From NCBI GenBank assembly GCA_024691145.1, contig JAILNW010000390.1, forward strand, positions 1 to 8,752: a stretch of 8,752 nt of DNA, in the 5' to 3' direction. Position 1 is the stretch's first letter. Every line of letters begins with the position of its first letter. Origin of the DNA: Lachnospiraceae bacterium (GTDB lineage Bacteria; Bacillota; Clostridia; Lachnospirales; Lachnospiraceae). The position numbers and the translations under genes are program-made. This document shows positions 1-5,654 of this stretch, piece by piece. The notes beneath the pieces are model-generated. The model was not told the DNA's origin, searched no databases, and was given only the letters and a program-made list of their open reading frames with translations.

Positions 1-11
1 TCATGATAAAT

Positions 12-42
12 AATTCCGTGAGTTGTTTTCGCTCACGGAATT
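12..42. terminator. Perfect 11-bp hairpin, possible terminator
   Basis: An inverted repeat AATTCCGTGAG / CTCACGGAATT (12-22 and 32-42) encloses a 9-nt loop. Read on the minus strand it is followed by ATTTATCA, and read on the plus strand by CTTGTTAT, so the T-tracts are only moderate on both sides. It may terminate a transcript from outside the window or be a second-line terminator. The direction is not decidable from the sequence shown. Confidence 0.4.
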
Positions 43-109
43 CTTGTTATATGACTGTTTCACCGCTGTGCAGGGCTATGAGCTTGCTACCCATGATCTG
101 TTTCATCCT

Positions 110-138
110 CTGCCAGCAGAAAAAGCTTCTGCTGGCAG
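110..138. repeat. Perfect 12-bp inverted repeat (GC-rich hairpin)
   Basis: CTGCCAGCAGAA at 110-121 pairs with TTCTGCTGGCAG at 127-138 around a 5-nt loop. Neither side has a T-tract, so it is not a typical intrinsic terminator. It is noticeably more GC-rich than its surroundings. It could be a structured RNA element or the remnant of another sequence. Confidence 0.5.
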
Positions 139-189
139 CAAGCTTAAATCGCCCGCTTTCATAACTGAATATTTCAGCTCCACAAGAAA

Positions 190-226
190 ATCCCTCATAA
201 GACTTATAAACAGTCTTATGAGGGAT
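190..226. terminator. 15-bp hairpin, probable bidirectional terminator
   Basis: ATCCCTCATAAGACT at 190-204 pairs with its complement at 212-226 around a short loop. On the minus strand the stem runs straight into TTTTCTTG, and on the plus strand it is followed four bases later by TTTTT. It lies 169 bases beyond the rpsI stop and behind the closer terminator at 330-354. It could be a backup terminator for rplM-rpsI or could stop a plus-strand transcript coming from the left. Confidence 0.6.
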
Positions 227-318
227 AGTGCTTTTTGAGGCTTTACGCTTAATATATTAGTGGGTGCTGTATGGGTGCTACCGTCAGTTTTTGAGCAGTT
301 CTCAGCACGTTTTTCAGG

Positions 319-354
319 CAAAAAGAAAACCTCGAAAACGCAATGTTTACGAGG
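319..354 (-). terminator. Intrinsic terminator of the rplM-rpsI operon
   Basis: CCTCG (330-334) pairs with CGAGG (350-354). After a single A/A mismatch, AAAC pairs with GTTT, leaving a 5-nt loop. On the minus strand the stem is followed immediately by a T-rich run (TTTTCTTTTTG, 329-319), the classic Rho-independent layout. It sits about 40 bases after the rpsI stop. The plus strand also has CTTTTCGTTGTTTTT after the stem, so it may work in both directions. Confidence 0.8.
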
Positions 355-394
355 CTTTTCGTTGTTTTTGATAAAAAAGTAAGTTCGCGACTGA

Positions 395-790
395 TTATCT
401 CTTTGAGAACTGTGGTGCACGTCTCGCAGCTTTGAGACCGTACTTCTTTCTCTCTTTCATTCTTGGATCTCTTGTTAAGAATCCTGCTTTCTTTAAAGCT
501 GGACGATATGCCTCAGAGTCAACTTCTAAAAGTGCTCTTGAGATACCATGTCTGATTGCACCAGCCTGTCCAGTGAATCCACCACCATAAACATTAACAA
601 GAACGTCAAACTTACCAGTTGTTTCAGTTAAAACTAATGGCTGACGAACTATTAACTTAAGTGTCTCAAGTCCAAAATAGCTATCTATATCTCTTTTATT
701 TATAGTAATCTTACCAGTTCCAGGTACAAGATAAACTCTTGCTACACTGCTTTTTCTTCTTCCAGTTCCATAAAACTTTGATGTTGCCAC
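395..790 (-). CDS. rpsI: 30S ribosomal protein S9
   Basis: Small-subunit ribosomal protein S9 (uS9), which sits in the head of the 30S subunit; its C-terminal tail reaches the P-site tRNA. The 131-residue product has the usual bacterial length of about 130. Family landmarks are visible: GTGRRK at 8-13, the glycine-rich GGGFTGQAGAIRHGI at 69-83, the basic LTRDPRMKERKKYG at 105-118, and the invariant FSKR tail at 128-131. The start codon is GTG (788-790), not ATG, and is preceded by AAAGGAGGAAC at good spacing, which supports this start. It lies 23 bases downstream of rplM, the standard L13-S9 pairing, and is presumably co-transcribed from the rplM promoter. A strong terminator follows. Identification is essentially certain. 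Confidence 0.98.
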   Translation of the reverse strand: MATSKFYGTGRRKSSVARVYLVPGTGKITINKRDIDSYFGLETLKLIVRQPLVLTETTGKFDVLVNVYGGGFTGQAGAIRHGISRALLEVDSEAYRPALKKAGFLTRDPRMKERKKYGLKAARRAPQFSKR

Positions 791-813
791 AATAAGTTCC
801 TCCTTTCAACCTC

Positions 814-1254
814 TTAGTATCTTGACTTAATCTCTAAAACTTCTGGTTTCTGAGCCTGATTCTTATGCTCAGGTCCAGCATAAACATGAAGCTTAGTTAA
901 CATCTGTCTTCCTAAAGGTCCCTTAGGTAACATACCTTTAACAGCAATCTTAATTACTTCACAAGGCTTCTTATCTAACATATCCTTTAATACAGTTTCT
1001 CTCATACCACCAACATAATCTGAATGGTTGTAGTAAATCTTCTGGTCTAACTTCTTACCAGTTACTTTAATCTTGTCTGCATTAACAACTATTACATAAT
1101 CACCAGTATCAACATGTGGTGTATAAATAGGCTTATTCTTTCCTCTAAGTACCTTTGCTATCTCTGAGCTAAGACGACCTAATGTCTGTCCGTCAGCATC
1201 AATAACGTACCATTTTCTTTCAACAGTCTCTGGACTAGCCATAAAACTCTTCAT
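814..1254 (-). CDS. rplM: 50S ribosomal protein L13
   Basis: Large-subunit ribosomal protein L13 (uL13), an early-assembling 23S rRNA-binding protein. The 146-residue product is slightly longer than the typical 142-145. It has the clostridial-style N-terminus MKSFMASPETVERKWYV, the TLGRL segment (24-28), HVDTGDYVIVVNADK (47-61), the signature MLPKGPLGRQM (108-118) and YAGPEH (125-130). A short KSRY extension follows the usual PEVLEI end. The start is supported by AAGGAGGT (1261-1268) six bases before the ATG. It is the first gene of the rplM-rpsI operon, with a consensus promoter and a structured leader directly upstream, so autoregulation by an L13 leader is likely but inferred. Confidence 0.98.
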   Translation of the reverse strand: MKSFMASPETVERKWYVIDADGQTLGRLSSEIAKVLRGKNKPIYTPHVDTGDYVIVVNADKIKVTGKKLDQKIYYNHSDYVGGMRETVLKDMLDKKPCEVIKIAVKGMLPKGPLGRQMLTKLHVYAGPEHKNQAQKPEVLEIKSRY

Positions 1255-1310
1255 TGGTCTACCTCCTTAAGTAGTTCATATTAATTATTATTCTCTATAA
1301 ATTTATGCTC

Positions 1311-1346
1311 AAAATATCCTAACCGGGGCATTGGATCGGATATTTT
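1311..1346 (-). promoter_or_regulatory. Putative ribosomal protein L13 leader hairpin
   Basis: In the 5' leader of rplM, a 9-bp stem AAAATATCC / GGATATTTT (1311-1319 with 1338-1346) closes an 18-nt loop rich in conserved-looking bases (minus strand GATCCAATGCCCCGGTTA). It lies between the predicted transcription start (about 1365) and the ribosome binding site (1261-1268). Known from the family: Firmicutes commonly carry a short cis-acting L13 leader RNA just before rplM, thought to mediate feedback by the ribosomal protein. Assignment to that family is inferred from position and shape, not from a covariance search. Confidence 0.6.
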
Positions 1347-1371
1347 TAATTAACTCACGTCACATTTATAC

Positions 1372-1400
1372 ATTATATTACAAAATGTCAAGTATGTCAA
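1372..1400 (-). promoter_or_regulatory. Consensus sigma-A promoter of rplM-rpsI
   Basis: On the minus strand TTGACA (1395-1400) and TATAAT (1372-1377) are separated by exactly 17 bases, a perfect vegetative promoter. A second TTGACA copy lies 9 bases nearer (1386-1391) but gives a spacer of only 8, so the distal copy is the working -35. Transcription would begin near 1365, giving a leader of about 110 nt. A perfect match is expected for a highly expressed ribosomal operon. Confidence 0.9.
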
Positions 1401-1404
1401 GTGC

Positions 1405-1429
1405 AATTTTTTCCATATCAGAAAAAATT
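1405..1429 (-). terminator. AT-rich hairpin at the stop of the small membrane protein gene
   Basis: AATTTTTTC (1405-1413) pairs with GAAAAAATT (1421-1429) around a 7-nt loop and overlaps the stop codon of the upstream gene. The stem is nearly all A-T, and the minus strand continues with GCACTTGACA rather than a T-tract. It may be a weak terminator that separates this gene from the rplM promoter starting at 1400, but that is uncertain. Confidence 0.35.
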
Positions 1430-1806
1430 TATTCAGCACTAGGAGCTTCTGTTGCAGCCTCTGCAGTTCCTGCTGGTGCCTCTGTTGCAGCTTCAGCTGT
1501 TTCTGCTGGTGCTTCAGTTGCTTCAGCTGTCTCTGCATTCTCCTCTGTTTCTTCTGTTGTTTCTTCTTCAGTATTAGCTGATAATACGTCAGTTACTGCT
1601 GTATATAAATTCTGCACATCAATGTCTGCAATCATCTTTTCCTTAAAATAATCATCATAAATTTTACAGCTTATAAGCACAACTACACCTACGCAAAATG
1701 CTATAAATGCTGCCATATTAAGAACAGAACCAACTTTTTTTCTTGTCTGTATCTTCTTTCTGTTATACTTCTGCTTCTTATAATCTTCAACCTTCTTGTT
1801 GCTCAT
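1429..1806 (-). CDS. Small single-pass membrane protein with repetitive acidic tail
   Basis: Unrecognised 125-residue protein. Residues 1-27 are very basic (many Lys/Arg and Gln), residues about 28-47 form one hydrophobic membrane helix, residues 48-77 form a short mixed segment, and residues 78-125 are a low-complexity tail of Ala, Glu, Thr and Pro. The tail contains three near-identical 10-11-residue units (91-100, 101-111, 112-122) ending in EAP. By the positive-inside rule the N-terminus is cytoplasmic and the repetitive tail lies outside. The basic juxtamembrane and membrane layout resembles FtsL/DivIC-like small proteins, but no coiled coil or family motif supports that name. The ATG has AGAAGGAT upstream at about 9 bases, and a TTGATA-17-TAAAAT promoter lies at 1869-1897. 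The gene is monocistronic, just upstream of rplM. Confidence 0.75.
   Translation of the reverse strand: MSNKKVEDYKKQKYNRKKIQTRKKVGSVLNMAAFIAFCVGVVVLISCKIYDDYFKEKMIADIDVQNLYTAVTDVLSANTEEETTEETEENAETAEATEAPAETAEAATEAPAGTAEAATEAPSAE
1442..1537 (-). repeat. In-frame tandem repeat (33/33/30 bp) in the membrane protein tail
   Basis: Three head-to-tail units at 1442-1474, 1475-1507 and 1508-1537 are highly similar at DNA level (each begins GG(A/T)GC(T/C)TC on the plus strand) and encode ETAEAATEAP-type peptide units. The last copy is one codon shorter. All lengths are multiples of three, so copy-number changes would keep the frame. This is typical of surface-exposed linkers that expand and contract. 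Confidence 0.75.
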
Positions 1807-1868
1807 TATACATATCCTTCTTTCATATCAATTTTTTTAGAATCTTTACAATTCTCCCAATCTATTCT

Positions 1869-1897
1869 ATTTTACAATATTTATTACAAAGTATCAA
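1869..1897 (-). promoter_or_regulatory. Probable promoter of the small membrane protein gene
   Basis: On the minus strand TTGATA (1892-1897) and TAAAAT (1869-1874) are spaced by 17 bases. Each hexamer differs from the sigma-A consensus at one position. Transcription would begin near 1862, about 55 bases before the ATG at 1806. The surrounding sequence is very AT-rich, which raises the chance of fortuitous matches. Confidence 0.6.
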
Positions 1898-1918
1898 TAG
1901 ATTTTTTAGTACTTTTAC

Positions 1919-1939
1919 TAATTGACTTTTTGTCAATTA
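1919..1939. promoter_or_regulatory. Perfect inverted repeat in the divergent intergenic region, candidate operator
   Basis: TAATTGAC (1919-1926) and GTCAATTA (1932-1939) form a perfect 8-bp inverted repeat with a TTTTT centre. It lies between the two divergent genes, about 20 bases beyond the -35 of the minus-strand promoter and about 80 bases before the plus-strand lipoprotein start. It could be a dimeric regulator site. The left half also contains TTGAC and the right half TTGTCA, but neither gives a well-spaced -10 for the plus-strand gene, so that gene's promoter remains unresolved. Confidence 0.35.
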
Positions 1940-2019
1940 TTTACTAGGATATAACTATGATACATTAAAAGAGGATAATGTGAATAGCAACAAAATAATA
2001 ATATATTGGAGGTTTTTAA

Positions 2020-2505
2020 ATGAATAAAAAGTTTATCAAAGCAACATTAATCGCGACTGCTGCCTTTACGCTTACAGGCTGTGCTTTATTTGGCAAGGAC
2101 TCTGACAGCACACCAAAAAGCACTGTTATTCCTCATTCTGGAACAGAACAGAAAAAGCCTGTGTCAGTTGATTCCAATGAGAAAAAGTGGGCTGATTATG
2201 CAGCAAAACTGCCTAGAAATTTTCCAGAGATTAAGGTAAATGGAAGCAGCGATTTTAATAACTATATTTCAGAAATGGGCGCACAGGAGATTATCTGGAC
2301 AAATGCAACAGAGGATGACATGAATGATATAGTAAAATTTCTTGAAAAAGAATTAAACTGCAAATTTGAAAAAGAAGGTACATCAATGGTTGCTGATGCA
2401 ACTATAGGTGCCACAGTTTACAATATTAATTTATCTGCATCAACTGACTTAGATCCATCAATGGTTTCTATGACACTTAGAGAAGCAGATACGTCGGCAG
2501 AATAA
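2020..2505 (+). CDS. Orphan lipoprotein of unknown function
   Basis: A 161-residue predicted lipoprotein. It has a basic start (MNKKFIK), a hydrophobic stretch, and a lipobox LTGC at residues 18-21, so it would be processed and lipidated at Cys21 and anchored outside the membrane. Residues 22-55 are a polar Ser/Lys/Pro-rich linker. Residues about 56-155 look like a small folded alpha/beta domain with an acidic helix (EDDMNDIVKFLEKEL) followed by beta-type segments; I do not recognise the family. The ATG has GGAGG (2008-2012) 7 bases upstream. It is the only plus-strand gene in the window, is divergent from the small membrane protein, and converges on the BMP lipoprotein gene at a shared terminator. 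Nothing ties it functionally to its neighbours. Confidence 0.85.
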   Translation: MNKKFIKATLIATAAFTLTGCALFGKDSDSTPKSTVIPHSGTEQKKPVSVDSNEKKWADYAAKLPRNFPEIKVNGSSDFNNYISEMGAQEIIWTNATEDDMNDIVKFLEKELNCKFEKEGTSMVADATIGATVYNINLSASTDLDPSMVSMTLREADTSAE

Positions 2506-2524
2506 ATTATTTTTACATATAACA

Positions 2525-2555
2525 AAGACCTGAGAATATTAACATCTCAGGTCTT
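2525..2555. terminator. Bidirectional terminator between convergent genes
   Basis: AAGACCTGAGA (2525-2535) pairs perfectly with TCTCAGGTCTT (2545-2555) around a 9-nt loop. It lies in the 68-bp gap between the convergent stops at 2505 and 2574. The plus side continues ATTATTTGTTCTT and the minus side TGTTATATG, both T-rich though not uninterrupted. Its position alone makes it the likely terminator for both the lipoprotein gene and the deo operon. Confidence 0.75.
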
Positions 2556-2573
2556 ATTATTTGTTCTTATCTA

Positions 2574-3677
2574 TTACTGTTCAAAAGAAGTTTTAAATCT
2601 TCCAAAGGATTCTTCGTCTCTTGGAATCTCAAATTCACCACCTATTACAAGTTCCTTAAGCAATGCCAGTTTACCATCATCTACTGCATTATTGTCTGTA
2701 TTTAAAAGTATAATATCTATGGCACCTTCGGAAATTCCATATTCATATGAAACTCCTGCAATCTCATTTCCTGACATAGCATAAAAAGACACAAGTTCTA
2801 CTGCTGAATCAATATTTGTTATAAGATATGCAAGAGCATTTTTATTATTGCTATCCCCTATATCACTGCTTATACCAACAGTTCTTATATTAGCCATATC
2901 AGAAACACTATTTGCAACATCTTTTTCAATTGAACTATCTGCAACATAAATTACATCTGCAAGATTATCAATAAGCTGTAATGTATGCTCCTTCACATCT
3001 TCCTTATTTGAAGAGTCCATAATCTCCGCCACATCCAGATTAATCTGCTTATCAAGTTCATTACATGCATAGTAAACTCCTGCTCTGTAGCCATATATAT
3101 ATTCCTCATAAGTATTATTCTTCACATACTCAAGAGAAACAACCCCTGACTGTGAATTCATACCTGCTATATAGCCCAGTAAAAATGAAGCTTCAGACAT
3201 CTTAAAATTAATAAGCACAACATTCTCTTCAATAGCATCATAATATTCATCAGCAACAGCAAATACAACATCCTTATACTTTGAAGCAACTGTGTTAATA
3301 TCTGATGCCTTATTTCCCATTACCCATATCATCTTACATTTCTTCTTAACAAGTTTTTTTACCTTGCTATCAAAATTATCCTCACTATAATCAGCATACT
3401 CTATCTCACATTCAAGACGCTGTTTAAGTCTAGAAAGTCCTGTTTTTGCTGACTCAGTCATGCCTTCATCCACACCATTCTGTGAAAGAAGAGCAACTTT
3501 ATAATCTTTAATCAATGTACTCTCCTCAAGATTAAGATTATTGTAACTGCTTGTATCAAGAGAAGGTTTCTTCTCTACTTTCTTTGTAGCTGTACTCTTT
3601 GCTGCTTTATCATTGCCACATGCACAAAGTATAATACCCATCATTAATACTATAACCCCAACAAACCATTTTTTCAT
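2574..3677 (-). CDS. BMP/PnrA-like lipoprotein, possible nucleoside ABC transporter binding protein
   Basis: A 367-residue lipoprotein: hydrophobic signal 4-17, lipobox LCAC with lipidation expected at Cys20, and a Lys/Thr/Ser-rich linker to about residue 55. The rest resembles the basic membrane protein (BMP, PnrA-like) substrate-binding family: YKVALLSQNGVDEG (59-72), a helix leading to CKMIWVMGNKASD, VVFAVADEYYD (137-147), the family hallmark FKMSEASFLLGYIAGM (158-173), then GYRAGVYYACNEL (196-208) and a C-terminal KELVIGGEFEIP. Characterised members bind purine nucleosides and feed an ABC importer, which fits the neighbouring deoD and deoB. The usual D-x-SFN ligand motif after the first strand is not conserved (DEGMTE here), so specificity may differ. 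It is last in the operon, 23 bases after deoD, with AGGAGG 7 bases before ATG. No permease or ATPase gene is in the window. Confidence 0.8.
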   Translation of the reverse strand: MKKWFVGVIVLMMGIILCACGNDKAAKSTATKKVEKKPSLDTSSYNNLNLEESTLIKDYKVALLSQNGVDEGMTESAKTGLSRLKQRLECEIEYADYSEDNFDSKVKKLVKKKCKMIWVMGNKASDINTVASKYKDVVFAVADEYYDAIEENVVLINFKMSEASFLLGYIAGMNSQSGVVSLEYVKNNTYEEYIYGYRAGVYYACNELDKQINLDVAEIMDSSNKEDVKEHTLQLIDNLADVIYVADSSIEKDVANSVSDMANIRTVGISSDIGDSNNKNALAYLITNIDSAVELVSFYAMSGNEIAGVSYEYGISEGAIDIILLNTDNNAVDDGKLALLKELVIGGEFEIPRDEESFGRFKTSFEQ

Positions 3678-3700
3678 AACAATTCCTCCTAAAAGAACAA

Positions 3701-4420
3701 CTATTCCTTTACGATTCCTAATGCAACTTCCATCATTGTGTTAAATCCATTCTGTCTCTCTAATGCAGGAAGTGACTCGCCTGTAAATATGTGGTCAGAA
3801 ATCGTAAGTATACATAATGCATTCTTCCCTGCCCTTGCCGCATTCATATATAAAGCAGCCGACTCCATCTCAACTGCCAGTACATTCATCTTCTTCCATA
3901 ATGATGCCGCATCCTTGTTATCATTATAAAAACAGTCAGAAGAAACAACATTACCAACAACATAATGAACATCTTTTTTCTTTGCTTCATTAACTGCGCT
4001 TTCTAAAAGTTCATAGGAAGCAACAGGTGCAAATGTTCCTGGAAGGTTAAACTGGCTTGCATAATTAGAATCAGTACATGCACCAATAGCTATTACAAGA
4101 TCCTTTAATTTAAGATCATCTGACAATCCTCCTGCAGAACCAATTCTTATAATATTATCAACACCATAAAAATTAAAAAGTTCATATGAGTAAATACCTA
4201 TAGAAGGCATACCCATTCCGCTTCCCATAACAGAAACCCTTTTTCCTTCGTAAGTTCCTGTATAACCAAACATATTTCTTACAGTATTAAAACAAGTAAC
4301 GTCCTTAAGATATGTATCAGCTATAACTTTTGCTCTTAATGGATCTCCCGGCATAAGCACTGTCTTTGCAATGTCTCCGTCTTTTGCCGCATTGTGTGGT
4401 GTAGGAATAAAATCTGCCAT
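3701..4420 (-). CDS. deoD: Purine nucleoside phosphorylase, DeoD type
   Basis: Cytoplasmic hexameric purine nucleoside phosphorylase. It cleaves (deoxy)inosine, guanosine or adenosine with phosphate to the base and (deoxy)ribose-1-phosphate. The 239 residues match the length of the E. coli enzyme. Expected active-site residues, by alignment from memory: His9 (TPHNAAKDGD), Gly25 and Arg29 in VLMPGDPLRA, Arg48, Arg92 and Ser95 in IIRIGSAGG, the AVEMES segment with Glu184-Met185-Glu186, the general acid Asp209 in ISDH, and Arg222. All are present, so the enzyme should be active. The ATG is preceded by TTGGAGGT at good spacing. It lies 65 bases after deoB; a possible internal promoter overlaps the deoB stop. 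Its product feeds directly into DeoB. Confidence 0.97.
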   Translation of the reverse strand: MADFIPTPHNAAKDGDIAKTVLMPGDPLRAKVIADTYLKDVTCFNTVRNMFGYTGTYEGKRVSVMGSGMGMPSIGIYSYELFNFYGVDNIIRIGSAGGLSDDLKLKDLVIAIGACTDSNYASQFNLPGTFAPVASYELLESAVNEAKKKDVHYVVGNVVSSDCFYNDNKDAASLWKKMNVLAVEMESAALYMNAARAGKNALCILTISDHIFTGESLPALERQNGFNTMMEVALGIVKE

Positions 4421-4460
4421 ACAAATACCTCCAATCTTTTACAAAATTATCCTTTATATA

Positions 4461-4489
4461 ATTATAATATCTTTATTCATATTAATCAA
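4461..4489 (-). promoter_or_regulatory. Candidate internal promoter ahead of deoD
   Basis: On the minus strand TTGATT (4484-4489, overlapping the deoB stop codon) and a perfect TATAAT (4461-4466) are 17 bases apart. Transcription would begin near 4454, about 34 bases before the deoD start. It would let deoD and the BMP lipoprotein be expressed without deoB. The region is AT-rich, so the -10 could be fortuitous. Confidence 0.45.
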
Positions 4490-5634
4490 TACATAGATTG
4501 TCCATTTATCTTAGATTCAATGTTAAACATCTTTAACACTGTAGCTCCTATATCAGAAAATGTACTTCTTGTGCCAAGATTAATACCATTTTTAATACTC
4601 TTTCCTGCCATTACAAAAGGCGTATATTCTCTTGAATGGTCTGTAGATGGTGTTGATGGATCACAGCCATGATCTGCTGTAATCATAAGCACGTCCTCTT
4701 CTCCTAAAGCATCAAGAATCTCTGGAATACGTCTGTCAAACTCAGTTAAAGCCTTAGCATAGCCCTCTACATCGTTTCTGTGGCCGTAAAGCATATCATA
4801 ATCAACAAGATTAACAAAACATAAGCCTTCAAAATCTTCCTTTGCATAGTCTAACATACGGTCAACACCCTCCATGTTATTCTTTGTTCTGACCATATCT
4901 GTTATGCCCTTTCCTGCAAATATATCATTAATCTTTCCAACAGCCTTAACAGCATAACCAGATTCTTTCAACTGGTCAAGTATAGTTATACAAGGTGGCT
5001 GAAGAGAAAAATCATGTCTGTTAGAAGTTCTCTTAAATGGGTATTCCCCTTCAAATGGTCTTGCAATTATTCTTCCAACTCCCCATTTTCCAACACATAA
5101 ATCTCTTGCAATCTGACAATACTTATAAAGCTCATCTACACTTACAATATCTTCATGAGCTGCAATCTGAAGCACACTGTCTGCTGAAGTATAAACAATA
5201 AGTGCCCCTGTCTTTATATGTTCATCGCCGAAGTCCTTAATAACCTCTGTGCCTGAATATGGTTTATTGCATAATATCTTTCTTCCAGTTCTCTTAGAAA
5301 GTTCATCAATTAATTCCTTAGGAAATCCATCTGGAAATGTAGGAAGTGGTTCTTTTGAAATAACTCCTGCAATTTCCCAATGTCCTATAGTTGTGTCCTT
5401 TCCATTAGAGGCTTCTGTCATGCGGGCAACTACACCACCAAAATTCTCATAATCTTCATGCCAGTCAATGCCATCAATATTAAATAACCCTAATTTCTCC
5501 ATATTGGGCATATCAAAATACTTAGACTCTGAACAAGCTTTAAGCGTATTGCTTCCTTCATCATTGTATTTTCCTGCATCTGGCATCTCGCCAATTCCAA
5601 CACTATCTAAAACTATCAAAAAAACTCGCTTCAT
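4486..5634 (-). CDS. deoB: Phosphopentomutase
   Basis: Cytoplasmic, Mn-dependent phosphopentomutase of the alkaline phosphatase superfamily. It interconverts (deoxy)ribose-1-phosphate and (deoxy)ribose-5-phosphate, linking nucleoside breakdown to central carbon metabolism. The 382 residues are close to the usual 390 or so. Metal and catalytic positions are all present: Asp10 in VLDSVGIGE, the phosphorylated threonine region KDTT (79-82) followed by GHWEI, Asp152 in TSADSVLQIAAHE, Asp280 and His285 in VDYDMLYGHR, Asp321-His322 in TADHG, and His333 in DHSREYTP. A cap domain lies between about residues 95 and 230. The ATG has AGGAGAG upstream. It is 20 bases after the stop of the large membrane protein gene, so it is almost surely co-transcribed with it. 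Confidence 0.97.
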   Translation of the reverse strand: MKRVFLIVLDSVGIGEMPDAGKYNDEGSNTLKACSESKYFDMPNMEKLGLFNIDGIDWHEDYENFGGVVARMTEASNGKDTTIGHWEIAGVISKEPLPTFPDGFPKELIDELSKRTGRKILCNKPYSGTEVIKDFGDEHIKTGALIVYTSADSVLQIAAHEDIVSVDELYKYCQIARDLCVGKWGVGRIIARPFEGEYPFKRTSNRHDFSLQPPCITILDQLKESGYAVKAVGKINDIFAGKGITDMVRTKNNMEGVDRMLDYAKEDFEGLCFVNLVDYDMLYGHRNDVEGYAKALTEFDRRIPEILDALGEEDVLMITADHGCDPSTPSTDHSREYTPFVMAGKSIKNGINLGTRSTFSDIGATVLKMFNIESKINGQSMY

Positions 5635-5654
5635 ATAAATCTCTCCTGTCCATA

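Noticed and set aside
23..238. Plus-strand reading frame of 71 codons
   Set aside because: It begins inside a hairpin and spans two more, lacks a ribosome binding site, and is explained better as noncoding DNA.
1..394. Integrative element attachment site at the rpsI 3' end
   Set aside because: No direct repeat of the rpsI end and no integrase gene are visible. Only a short, weak similarity (CGTGC and CTCAAA) occurs around 290-310, so no att site is listed as a feature.
103..420. Minus-strand reading frame of 105 codons overlapping the rpsI end
   Set aside because: It runs through two terminator-like hairpins and overlaps the end of rpsI, has no ribosome binding site, and its product has no protein-like features.
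1331..1651. Plus-strand Ser/Ala/Val-rich frame opposite the repeat region
   Set aside because: It is the antisense shadow of the repetitive tail, has no ribosome binding site, and crosses the rplM promoter and leader.
1922..1961. Sigma-A promoter for the plus-strand lipoprotein gene
   Set aside because: TTGACT or TTGTCA pair with TATAAC or TATGAT only at spacers of 14, 20 or more bases, so no combination is convincing.
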